Source of the DNA: Gilichinskyi gelida
GTDB taxonomy: Bacteria; Acidobacteriota; Thermoanaerobaculia; Gp7-AA8
Direction of reading: 5' to 3'
Length of the DNA stretch: 64,000 bases
Assembly: GCA_038040385.1 (NCBI GenBank)
Contig: JBBPII010000004.1
Coordinates: forward strand, 248,001-312,000
The notes below the pieces were generated by a model. The model saw only the letters and a program-made list of their open reading frames with translations. It ran no database searches and was not told the DNA's origin. This document shows, in pieces, positions 16,155-23,310 of this stretch (the first letter of the stretch is position 1; each line of letters opens with the position of its first letter). A program made the translations under genes and the position numbers.

Positions 16155-16244
16155 GCCCAACGCTCAGCCGCCGGAACCGCACGCGCTACTGTAGCACCCA
16201 CGATGCTGGTGCGGCGGTTCCGGTCGGCTGGAGCAGAGTTAGAC
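16155..16244 (-). other. attC site 1
   Basis: Read on the minus strand: GTCTAAC core, arms GCTCCAGCCGACCGGAACCGC and its imperfect complement, variable loop, and final GTTGGGC core. 90 bp. Follows the HNH cassette stop by 26 bp. Confidence 0.8.
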
Positions 16245-16270
16245 CGTTCACGTGTGTTTGCCTTTGCGAT

Positions 16271-16837
16271 CTACTCGAGTTCCTCGTAGCCGATTCCGAA
16301 CGCATGGCACACAGGTTCGAACTGCCGGACGACATCGGCGCCTCGCCTGCTCACCTGGTACATCTGTTTGACCGTTGCGAGGTAAGTCACAAGGTCGTCG
16401 CGATTGGTCGTAGCGAAGACATGATCGATGATGTCGTCCCGTTTCATCGACTTGTAGGCAAGGTCGACGGAGGCAAAGGTCGTCGCCCATCCGTACTCGG
16501 CCAGCTGCGATGCGCGCACGAAGTTCTTCAGCTTGAGAATGGCGTTGGGACCGACGCCCGCACCATCTTTTCTCTGCTCACAGTATCGATACCACCGGTC
16601 GCGAAGAGCGGTGATTCGGCTTGCGGACAGGCTCAGGGTGATGTTGCCTGTTACGTGTGCCTGGTTGTGGCAGTTCGGACAGAGTGGGGCAAGGTTTCCG
16701 GGGTCGTTGTTCGACGGGTCGGAGTCGATGTGATGAATTTGGATAAACGGCGTCTGGCAAACGCAACACCGATTGTTGGCGTTGCCAATCACGTCCAAGC
16801 GGAGAGTTTCAGGGACAGCCACTCGGGTCTTTGCCAT
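16271..16837 (-). CDS. HNH endonuclease domain protein (cassette gene)
   Basis: 188 residues. An HNH zinc finger at about 24-62: CCVCQTPFIQIHHIDSDPSN, NLAPLCPNCHNQAH. It has the paired CxxC-type cysteines, the HH catalytic core and the final His. The rest (about 70-188) is helical with no recognised domain and may bind a specific target. Small HNH proteins with unique C-termini are common integron or phage-defence cargo. The DNA target is unknown. Confidence 0.85.
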   Translation of the reverse strand: MAKTRVAVPETLRLDVIGNANNRCCVCQTPFIQIHHIDSDPSNNDPGNLAPLCPNCHNQAHVTGNITLSLSASRITALRDRWYRYCEQRKDGAGVGPNAILKLKNFVRASQLAEYGWATTFASVDLAYKSMKRDDIIDHVFATTNRDDLVTYLATVKQMYQVSRRGADVVRQFEPVCHAFGIGYEELE

Positions 16838-16842
16838 CGGCG

Positions 16843-16930
16843 GTCTAACGCTGGGCCTCAGCCGCGCCTGCCAGCCGCAGCGAGGGACGAGCGGAGGCTG
16901 GCAGGCGTCGGCTGCAGGCCTTGGTTAGGC
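16843..16930 (-). other. attC site 2
   Basis: Minus strand GCCTAAC ... GTTAGAC, 88 bp. Arms GGCCTGCAGCCGACGCCTGCC and GGCTGGCAGGCG complement form the folded stem. It begins only 34 bp after attC site 3, so these two sites bracket a cassette without a gene. Confidence 0.8.
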
Positions 16931-16964
16931 GGGTTGTCTTGCAGTTGCCCCTGACTTCGGCCTG

Positions 16965-17057
16965 CCGCAACATGCACCATTCAAGACCTGACCCCTATCT
17001 TTCAATTCGCGGATGAAAGCCGCGCTATTCGCGGTCGGGTGCATGCCGTTGTTAGGC
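16965..17057 (-). other. attC site 3 (degenerate)
   Basis: Minus strand GCCTAAC, arm ACGGCATGCACC, a GCGAATAGCGC bulge region, arm GGTGCATG and final GTTGCGG in place of GTTRRRY. 93 bp. Belongs to the DUF4157 cassette, whose stop is 31 bp upstream. Confidence 0.6.
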
Positions 17058-17087
17058 GGCGCGCCGGGGTTTAGCACACTCGAGAGT

Positions 17088-18851
17088 TCATGGAGAATGC
17101 TTAGAGATAAAGTCTTTCAGCCTCGTTCCATAATCCTCTTCGTTTCTCGAGATGAACTCGACGCTCATCCGTCTTGCCTCCTCGGCAGAGATGTCTCCGG
17201 CTATCCGTGCGTCGATCTCCGTCCGGCCGGAATCGATCACTTTGTACAACGCCCGCATCGTGTTTTGCCTGGCGAGGAAGATCTTATCGCCCCCAAACTT
17301 TTGGTCCATGATATCGTTTGTGTACCTCGCATTAATGAAGTCCACCCTCTTCTTGTCACCCATGTGTTCGGCGAGGACGAGTTCGACCCCGTACGCCTTG
17401 GCTTCTTTTGGCACTTGCTCATGTGGATACCCTCTGGGTCCTTGAGGAGTGTGCACGTATTCATGAATCAATGTTCCACCGAGAAGGCTATACGGGTCAC
17501 TCGTGGGGAATACCGAATCGAGCCCTAACACACGAGGGTTGATATCGGTATCGCCAGACGCTGTTGCTCCCGTATCTTTCTTCTTCTCGATCTCATCAGT
17601 AAGTTTGGCATCCGCGTAATAATCGTAGTACGCAATCAGAAGATTCGGATTGTTTCGTGTCACGCGTATGAGCGCGGCATCAATATTGTCCAGCACCTTT
17701 ACGCTGTGACCGTCATGCCGTGCTCGGAAACGCGCCCGTGCTTCGCGAACCGATGCATCATTCATTACCGCTGATTGTTTTTGCTCGAGTGCTTGCTGCC
17801 TGGCGCGTTCATCAGCCAATTGATTCGCGAAACGTTCGTTGAACGGGCTGGAAACAGAAGAAATATCCTGGCCCTCTGGGCCTGTGAGAACCCACTTGTT
17901 CGTTACGAGCGAGTCCGTTACCGCTGCCAGCGTGAACCCAGGCGGGACCTTTCCGTCCTTAAACAAAAGCGGGGACAACTCACGATCCAACAGGAGCTCA
18001 GAAGTGGTGAACCAGGCCTTGTTTACCCACGGCGAGAGCTGAATCTCCACTACCGTGTCGGCCTTTTTGTCAGGAGGCTCGGACTTGGAGGGCTTCGTGG
18101 CCTTGCCGTCGTCCGGCTTCCGCCGAAGGGTCGGGGATGACGTCGCGCTTTGGAGGGTATGTGCAAGCTCATGCGCCAGCAACGACTGTCCGCCCGAGGT
18201 GGCGGGACTGTACTGGCCCGCCCCGAATACTATGTCCCGGCCCACCGTGTAGGCCTGCGCCTGCACTGCCTGGGCTGATCGCCCCGCCTGCGGATCAGTG
18301 TGCACGCGTACTCCGCCGAAATCGCGCTCAAAACGGGGCTCCATGAAGTTGCGAGTCGCCGGATCGAGAAGTCGACCGGGTGAGTGCAATACTTCGTGGA
18401 CGATGGGCGGTGCTGCAACCTGTCTCGTATCGCTGGCTTGGACGCGCTTTGTCTGTAAGCTCTCATGTTCTCGTCCCGGCTGCTCCGTCCGGAGCTGGGG
18501 ATTTGGCGTGCGCATCACTTGCTCAGCGATGCGGTCTGCTTCCTGCTCATATTCGTCTCCAGGCTTATTGATCGCCAGTTTCGTCTGTATCGCTCCTGCT
18601 GTAGGAGGATGTATGGGAATCTGGCTAAAATCGTGTCCGAAGCGAGGTGATGCCGCAGCGGTCCATCCGACATCGGGTTCTTCAGCATGAGTCTGCAACA
18701 TCCGTTGCAGTGTTTGATTACCAATTGCGCGCTGCAAATGGAGGATAGGATGCTCGCGATGAGTTGGCCCAAGCGTTGCCAGGTTAGGCCGAGCAAGGCT
18801 GGAGGATACTGGCTTTTGAGGTTGATTCTGCTTTTGTGCGAATGTTCGCAT
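17088..18851 (-). CDS. DUF4157 protein with two zincin motifs (cassette gene)
   Basis: 587 residues. Starts with a basic linker and the motif HPILHLQRAIGNQTLQRML usual in DUF4157 proteins. The DUF4157 domain (about 155-240) includes FMEPRFERDFGGVRVH and the protease motif SLLAHELAHTLQ (HELAH at 227-231). A Lys/Pro linker follows, then a C-terminal region with a second motif GTLIHEYVHTPQG (463-467) and a following Glu-containing helix (AKAYGVELVLAEHMGD). DUF4157 proteins are often associated with contractile injection systems or toxin delivery. A strong AGGAGG precedes the chosen ATG. It is unusually long for an integron cassette. Confidence 0.82.
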   Translation of the reverse strand: MRTFAQKQNQPQKPVSSSLARPNLATLGPTHREHPILHLQRAIGNQTLQRMLQTHAEEPDVGWTAAASPRFGHDFSQIPIHPPTAGAIQTKLAINKPGDEYEQEADRIAEQVMRTPNPQLRTEQPGREHESLQTKRVQASDTRQVAAPPIVHEVLHSPGRLLDPATRNFMEPRFERDFGGVRVHTDPQAGRSAQAVQAQAYTVGRDIVFGAGQYSPATSGGQSLLAHELAHTLQSATSSPTLRRKPDDGKATKPSKSEPPDKKADTVVEIQLSPWVNKAWFTTSELLLDRELSPLLFKDGKVPPGFTLAAVTDSLVTNKWVLTGPEGQDISSVSSPFNERFANQLADERARQQALEQKQSAVMNDASVREARARFRARHDGHSVKVLDNIDAALIRVTRNNPNLLIAYYDYYADAKLTDEIEKKKDTGATASGDTDINPRVLGLDSVFPTSDPYSLLGGTLIHEYVHTPQGPRGYPHEQVPKEAKAYGVELVLAEHMGDKKRVDFINARYTNDIMDQKFGGDKIFLARQNTMRALYKVIDSGRTEIDARIAGDISAEEARRMSVEFISRNEEDYGTRLKDFISKHSP

Positions 18852-18880
18852 GTTCCTCCTCCTAATTGAGTTGCGATGCT

Positions 18881-18980
18881 GCCTAACGTTTTGAGCTGAG
18901 CGGCTTCGGCCCGCTCGCAGCTCTTGCAAGGTAGCCTAGCAGACCCGCGGGCCGAAGTCCGCTCGAGCGGAGAGTTGGGC
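18881..18980 (-). other. attC site 4
   Basis: Minus strand GCCCAAC ... GTTAGGC, 100 bp, with arms CGGACTTCGGCCCGCGG and GCGGGCCGAAGCCGC-type complement. Shares its arm sequences with sites 5, 6 and 7. Confidence 0.88.
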
Positions 18981-18990
18981 GGCAGACCCG

Positions 18991-19887
18991 TCACTCAGCA
19001 GGTGCATCGCGGAACATGATGTCGTCTTCTGCGCTGAGTGCGATTTCGCTGCGCCCGCGATACACGCCTTTGTCGTGATAGCCGAGAATGTGCATTTCAA
19101 GTTCCGGGAGTTCGGACGCAAGCCTTCTAGCTACTTGCTCGTTGCCGAAGAAGCCGATAGCACGAAGATTGTCGTTCCACTCTACAGCCCACGACCACAG
19201 CTCTTCCTCAGGATGGCGGCGCACAGCGACAAGAAAATAGTGATCGGCCGTGGATCCAATGATTCTCGGCAGCCAGGGATCTACCATTCGCATGAATGCC
19301 AATTGGACGGGATTACCCCAATCGCCGCGCAACGACATCATGAGAGGAAAGAACCCGCCGGGCCAAAAGCCGCCGCGCCTCGTAGACTCGTTGTAGGTGA
19401 TCGTGTAGAAGAGCCCAGCAACATGAAACCGCGCCAATTCCCAGACCCGCGACTCATCTAGCTGAGGCGGTGCGGTCGCGGTGAATGAGAAAGTGGATCC
19501 TGACCCGAGAGAACCCTTGATCGTAATCTCTTCCGAACTTTGCCCGACTGGTTTTCGAGTGCGACGGCTAAGACTGTTTAGCCCTTTGCGGCGCGCTTCA
19601 GCGGTAAGAACTGGATCAGGCCGAGCAAATCGACCTGTGGGATCAGGCTGCATCGTGATTGCGGATATGTCGTTTTCGAGGTCAGACTTTCGGTTGTTGC
19701 ACGGCTGACAAGCGCCCAGGATCACGTTCCAGCAGCGGTCGAGTTTGCCCTTCGGTACAAACCGACGACCCACGACGTGGTCGCGCGTTGCCGTCGCGGG
19801 ATCGAGAAGAACTCCGCAATACGGACACGTCTCGTTGTCGAGCCTGAGCGGTTCCTCGAGAACGCGCATCGGTCTGCTGGGGTGCAT
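18991..19887 (-). CDS. HNH endonuclease domain protein, second (cassette gene)
   Basis: 298 residues. The N-terminal HNH domain (about 18-70) has CPYCGVLLDPATATRDHVVG, then CWNVILGACQPCNNRKSDLE: CxxC, the DH core and CxxCNxxK. The remaining 220 residues contain aromatic, hydrophobic stretches (WELARFHVAGLFYTITYNES) and a C-terminal LASELPELEMHILGYHDKGVY block. No homologous domain recognised. Possibly a restriction-like defence nuclease (inference). Its stop lies 10 bp before attC site 4. Confidence 0.82.
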   Translation of the reverse strand: MHPSRPMRVLEEPLRLDNETCPYCGVLLDPATATRDHVVGRRFVPKGKLDRCWNVILGACQPCNNRKSDLENDISAITMQPDPTGRFARPDPVLTAEARRKGLNSLSRRTRKPVGQSSEEITIKGSLGSGSTFSFTATAPPQLDESRVWELARFHVAGLFYTITYNESTRRGGFWPGGFFPLMMSLRGDWGNPVQLAFMRMVDPWLPRIIGSTADHYFLVAVRRHPEEELWSWAVEWNDNLRAIGFFGNEQVARRLASELPELEMHILGYHDKGVYRGRSEIALSAEDDIMFRDAPAE

Positions 19888-19939
19888 ACCGGCATTCTAC
19901 CGAACGCTGATTCAAATCTACTGACGGTAGATTCTGTCC

Positions 19940-20038
19940 GCCCAACGTCTCCAGGTGAGCCGCTTCGGCCCACGCGAGGAACGTAAAAGTAAACGTATCA
20001 GATGCTGGGCCGAAGTCGGCTCCACCGCCGAGTTAGGA
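19940..20038 (-). other. attC site 5
   Basis: Minus strand TCCTAAC ... GTTGGGC, about 99 bp, arms GGAGCCGACTTCGGCCC and GGGCCGAAGCGGCTC. Follows the 94-residue cassette gene after about 24 bp. Confidence 0.85.
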
Positions 20039-20062
20039 CCCGTTTTCGGCGAAAGCGACCCG

Positions 20063-20344
20063 CTACAGGACGCTCGGCACAGGACGGTCGTCGTGGCCAA
20101 AAGCGAAGGCCAGAATGCTCGACGTCGGTGCAAACACCGTGTGCGTCTCGCGGTCCACCTTCTCCCACCAGTAGACCCAGTCAGATGCCACCCCCTGATC
20201 CGGGCTCGCACCATCCCGATACGGTTCCACCCACCGTAAGCCTGTAATCTCGTGCCATCCATCCGCGAGCAACACGCGGGTGGCATGCCTAAAGTCGGTC
20301 CGGGACAGCACTGCTTCCATTACCATCGTCATTCCTTCTCGCAT
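20063..20344 (-). CDS. Hypothetical cassette protein, about 93 residues
   Basis: A short protein with block SRTDFRHATRVLLADGWHEI, WVEPYRDGA, SDWVYWWEKVDRETHTVFAP and SSILAFAFGH. No family recognised. Several in-frame ATGs exist; 20342-20344 is the most upstream one outside the attC, while 20324-20326 has the better GAAGGA spacing. Single gene between attC sites 5 and 6. Confidence 0.6.
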   Translation of the reverse strand: MREGMTMVMEAVLSRTDFRHATRVLLADGWHEITGLRWVEPYRDGASPDQGVASDWVYWWEKVDRETHTVFAPTSSILAFAFGHDDRPVPSVL

Positions 20345-20364
20345 TTGCTTCGCGACGCGCCGGG

Positions 20365-20461
20365 TCCTAACGTTCAAAGCTCAGCGGCTTCGGCCCGCTG
20401 CGAACGTGAAGGAATAGTAGCAGGCGACGGGCCGAAGTCCGCTGCAGCGCCGAAGTTAGGC
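20365..20461 (-). other. attC site 6
   Basis: Minus strand GCCTAAC ... GTTAGGA, 97 bp, arms GCGGACTTCGGCCCG and CGGGCCGAAGCCGC. The stop codon of the DUF3592 gene lies inside its first core. Confidence 0.88.
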
Positions 20462-20902
20462 GGCGGCCACCATCGCCAAACCGATCGCAACAAATAGGGC
20501 AAAGATCAGAACGTTTAGGTACGCCTGCCCGCCCAGGCCTGGTTCGAGCACCCCACGCGAAGGTTTCGCGGGGTCGTAGGCAACCGTAACGGGGGCGCCG
20601 ACCGGAAAGCGCTTTGTCAAGGTGTCGGCAGGTCTACGCCACGCAAACGACCAAAAACCACCAAAACGAACGCGGTCGCACGTGTATTCATTGCCGTCCA
20701 CGACGTACCGATAGCGGATGTCGGCGGCGTACATTCGACCGTCTACGTCATGCTCAACAGATACGCCTGATGTCACGATGCTACCGAGCGTTCGCGGCCA
20801 GTGTTCGCTCGCGTGCGCGTACACAGCCTCGGACAACGCCCAGACAACGCCAAAGATCGCGAGCGCGGCCGACAGAGCGCCGGCGATTTCGTTAAGAATC
20901 AT
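20456..20902 (-). CDS. DUF3592 membrane protein (cassette gene)
   Basis: 148 residues. TM segment about 5-25, an extracytoplasmic DUF3592 beta domain (WPRTLGSIVTSG, ADIRYRYVVDGNEYTCDRVRFG, GAPVTVAYDPAKPSRGVLEPG), and a C-terminal TM segment about 128-146. DUF3592 proteins are common and functionally uncharacterised. The ATG at 20900-20902 is chosen because an upstream one falls in the attC. Confidence 0.82.
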   Translation of the reverse strand: MILNEIAGALSAALAIFGVVWALSEAVYAHASEHWPRTLGSIVTSGVSVEHDVDGRMYAADIRYRYVVDGNEYTCDRVRFGGFWSFAWRRPADTLTKRFPVGAPVTVAYDPAKPSRGVLEPGLGGQAYLNVLIFALFVAIGLAMVAAA

Positions 20903-20916
20903 GTGTGTTCGGAGCC

Positions 20917-21016
20917 GCCTAACGTTCACAGCTCAGCGGCTTCGGCCCGCCGCGCTGAACGTGAAACCAAGGATACCAGCGAGCGGGCCGAAGTCCGCTG
21001 GAGCTGCGAGTTAGCC
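20917..21016 (-). other. attC site 7
   Basis: Minus strand GGCTAAC ... GTTAGGC, 100 bp, arms CAGCGGACTTCGGCCCGC and GCGGGCCGAAGCCGCTG. Most similar to sites 4 and 6. The stop of the adjacent cassette gene lies within the first core. Confidence 0.88.
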
Positions 21017-21553
21017 GGCGCGCTTCGTGATCGTCTCTGCGACGCGGCTGACACACCAGGCATACACAGTCTGCCCGAGGCCGATGAGGACGAACGCCCA
21101 GATGCCGTAACCGTCGCTCCAGAGGCCGAGGCGTTTTGTACCGGGATACATCAGGAACATCGGCAGGCAGACCCAAAAACCATAAAAGCTCCCGATCGCA
21201 ACCTTATGAGACTCAGCGTTCTCGCGACCGGCGAGGGAAGCGGCGATTCCGTAAAACAACGAGTACGCCGTGAGCACCAGTGAACCGACTAGCCATGGCC
21301 ATGCTTGGAAGCGACGTATGCCTTCTTCAGCGAGTTCTGGGAGGCCGGACGACCAGCGAATCGCATACACCGCGAAGATGACGGAAGGGGTCCAGATCAG
21401 ACTCAGCGATGTTGCTATAGCCAGCCGTCTGGTCGGGAGTTGCTCCTCGCGCTTCCGCCGTCGCTCCTGATCTTTCCGAAGCGCAGTCATTTCGTCGACG
21501 TACCGTTCCACGTCGAAGTCGCTGTCACGATCTGGCGTACTGGACTCGCGCAT
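21011..21553 (-). CDS. Integral membrane protein, first cassette next to attI
   Basis: 180 residues. A charged cytoplasmic N-terminus (about 1-45, many Asp/Glu/Arg) followed by four hydrophobic segments (about 47-68, 85-108, 120-136, 150-172). No recognised family. It is the cassette nearest the recombination site and so the most recently captured if the array worked normally. Its ATG is 14 bp inside the cassette boundary. Confidence 0.75.
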   Translation of the reverse strand: MRESSTPDRDSDFDVERYVDEMTALRKDQERRRKREEQLPTRRLAIATSLSLIWTPSVIFAVYAIRWSSGLPELAEEGIRRFQAWPWLVGSLVLTAYSLFYGIAASLAGRENAESHKVAIGSFYGFWVCLPMFLMYPGTKRLGLWSDGYGIWAFVLIGLGQTVYAWCVSRVAETITKRAG

Positions 21554-21566
21554 GTCTTTCAGCGCC

Positions 21567-21651
21567 GGCTAACTTGTCCCTGAGCTGATTAGACATACCA
21601 ACCATGCCGACCAAACACGGATTGAATCGTCGCGTGCGTGCCTGCTGTCAA
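21567..21651 (-). promoter_or_regulatory. Candidate attI junction and cassette promoter
   Basis: On the minus strand a GTTAGCC core (21567-21573) marks the junction with the first cassette. Just upstream, GTCTAAT-CAGCTCAGGG resembles an attC first half. A perfect TTGACA (21646-21651) with a weak GATTCA 17 bp later could be the Pc promoter that drives the array. Between here and intI lies an ATAGGCCGA-N8-TCGGCCTAT hairpin. Confidence 0.5.
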
Positions 21652-21803
21652 CTCATGGGCCGGACGCATCTTAGCGCGTCTTGCGCACTTCGAGGCCGTC
21701 GCGGCCGATCGGCCTAGATGTGCAGATGGGTTGCGATAGGCCGATCTTGGATTCGGCCTATTCCCGCCGCGATCGGCCGAACGGCTTCGACCCGTCGACG
21801 TCT

Positions 21804-22016
21804 TCACAGCGTCTCCAGCGGACTTCGAACCCTGCGCCCGCCAACGCTGTTCAGCACGTGGGTGTAGATCATCGTCGTCTGCACGTCGGCGTGCCCGAGC
21901 AGCTCTTGAATCGTCCCGATGTCGTAGCCGTCCTCGAGCAGATGCGCGGCGAACGAGTGCCGCAGCGTATGGCAGCCGGCTGATTTGTTGATCCTCGCCC
22001 GGTGCCGAGGCTCCCT
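21804..22016 (-). pseudogene. intI: Integron integrase IntI, C-terminal fragment
   Basis: About 70 codons remain, ending in a TGA. They encode GCHTLRHSFAAHLLEDGYD, then IQELLGHADVQTTMIYTHVL and a terminal RRVRSPLETL. This keeps the box II region of tyrosine recombinases (His-Leu-Arg-His, LGH and the nucleophile Tyr) and the typical integron-integrase ending. Box I and the integron-specific insertion are absent, and upstream sequence merges into the gap before argJ. The array is therefore no longer mobilised by this gene. Frame checked codon by codon. Confidence 0.88.
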
Positions 22017-22083
22017 CGGATGTGTTGGTCTGTCAAATCATCTACAACGCGTGGAGGCGCCGCGATCAGGCGCTCTCGATCCT

Positions 22084-23310
22084 TTACGACCGGTAGTCCG
22101 CGTTGATCGACACGTAGTCGTGGCCGAGATCGCATGCGAGGAGGGTGGCGCGGGCGGTGCCGCCGCCGAGGTCGAGCGTGATGGGGACGCGCTCGCGGGC
22201 GAAGACGCGGGCGGCGTCCTTTTCGCGATATTTGGCCGGCTCGCCGTTGGCCACGAGCGTCACCGGGCCGGCGGCGAGCGAGACGCGGCGGATGGAGAAG
22301 CGCGCGCCGCTGCGGCCGAGCGCGGCGAGGATGCGGCCCCAGTTCGGGTCGCCGCCGTGCAGGGCGGTCTTTACCAGCGGGGAGGTGGCCACGGCGTGGG
22401 CGGCGAGGCGGGCGTCGCGCTCGCTCCGCGCGCCGCGCACTTCCAGCTCCATCACCCGCGTGGCGCCTTCGCCGTCGCGCACGATCATCCAGGCCAGGTC
22501 GCGGCAGACTTTGTTGAGGGCTCTCTGAAAATCGGCCCGGCCCTCACCCGGCCTTCGGCCACCCTCTCCCGCAAGCGGGAGAGGGGCACTCGATTGCAGT
22601 TTGGCACTCGATGACAGTTTGCCCGAGGCCATCAGCAGCACGGTGTCGTTCGTCGAGGTGTCGCCGTCCACCGAAATGGCGTTGAAGCTTTGGGCGACCG
22701 CTTCGGCGAGCGCGCGCTGCAGGGTCGCGGGGTCGAGGGCTGCGTCGGTCATCACGAAGCCGAGCATGGTGGCCATGTTGGGGTGGATCATCCCCGCGCC
22801 TTTGGCCACGCCGACGATGCGGCCGCGCGCGCCGCCGAGGGTGAAGGTGGCCTGGGCGATCTTCGGGCCGACGTCGGTGGTGAGGATGGCGTGCGAGAGC
22901 GCGTCGATGCCACCCGGCGAGAGGCGGGTGACCGCGGCGGGGAGCGCGGCGCGCACTTTTTTGTCCGGAAGGACGACGCCGATGACGCCGGTGGAGGCGA
23001 GGAAGATCTCGCTCTCGTTGCAGTGCAGCAGCTCGGCGGCGCGGGCGCGCACGCGGCGCGCGGCGTCGAGGCCTTCGCGGCCTGTGACTGCGTTCGCGCA
23101 GCCAGCGTTGACCACCACCACCCGCACCTTGCCGCCGCTCTTCTTCAGCGCGGTCTTCGAGAGAAGCACCGGCGCGGCCTGGAACCTGTTCTGGGTAAAG
23201 ACCGCGGCGGCGCTCGCGCCGTCGGGCGCCACGATCAGGCCGAGGTCGGGGCGCTTTTTTCGGATTCCGGCGCGGACGCCGGAGGCGAGGAAACCCTTCG
23301 GCAGTTTCAT
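22084..23310 (-). CDS. argJ: Arginine biosynthesis bifunctional protein ArgJ
   Basis: 408 residues. ArgJ transfers acetyl from N-acetylornithine to glutamate, recycling the acetyl group; it self-cleaves at the Thr of ATMLG, seen here in KGAGMIHPNMATMLGFVMTD. SVDGDTSTNDTVLLMA and GGDPNWGRILAALG are also diagnostic. About residues 235-262 contain an extra segment (SSAKLQSSA, then PLPLAGEGGRRPGEGR) encoded by a tandem 18-bp repeat plus a half family B palindrome. Last gene of the arg operon; ATGA overlap with argH. No argA or argE is nearby, so it probably also acts as the synthase (inference). Confidence 0.93.
   Translation of the reverse strand: MKLPKGFLASGVRAGIRKKRPDLGLIVAPDGASAAAVFTQNRFQAAPVLLSKTALKKSGGKVRVVVVNAGCANAVTGREGLDAARRVRARAAELLHCNESEIFLASTGVIGVVLPDKKVRAALPAAVTRLSPGGIDALSHAILTTDVGPKIAQATFTLGGARGRIVGVAKGAGMIHPNMATMLGFVMTDAALDPATLQRALAEAVAQSFNAISVDGDTSTNDTVLLMASGKLSSSAKLQSSAPLPLAGEGGRRPGEGRADFQRALNKVCRDLAWMIVRDGEGATRVMELEVRGARSERDARLAAHAVATSPLVKTALHGGDPNWGRILAALGRSGARFSIRRVSLAAGPVTLVANGEPAKYREKDAARVFARERVPITLDLGGGTARATLLACDLGHDYVSINADYRS
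22541..22586. repeat. Half family B palindrome inside argJ
   Basis: CCCTCACCCGGCCTTCGGCC followed by ACCCTCTCCCGCAAGCGGG and AGAGG, translated in frame within ArgJ. Next to it (22587-22622) GCACTCGATTGCAGTTTG is duplicated in tandem with two mismatches. Confidence 0.8.

Larger units (their letters stand above)
15240..22016 (-). mobile_element. Chromosomal integron cassette array with truncated intI
   Basis: Seven attC-like sites of 88-100 bp separate single minus-strand genes, each stop lying within or up to about 50 bp before its attC. Sites 4-7 share CGGCTTCGGCC and GGGCCGAAGTC arms, as expected of a chromosomal array fed by one integrase. A 3' fragment of intI (21804-22016) and a candidate attI/promoter lie at the right end. 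The genes differ widely in function. The intI fragment reads in the same direction as the cassettes, opposite to the classical layout. The left edge is ill defined. Confidence 0.85.
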
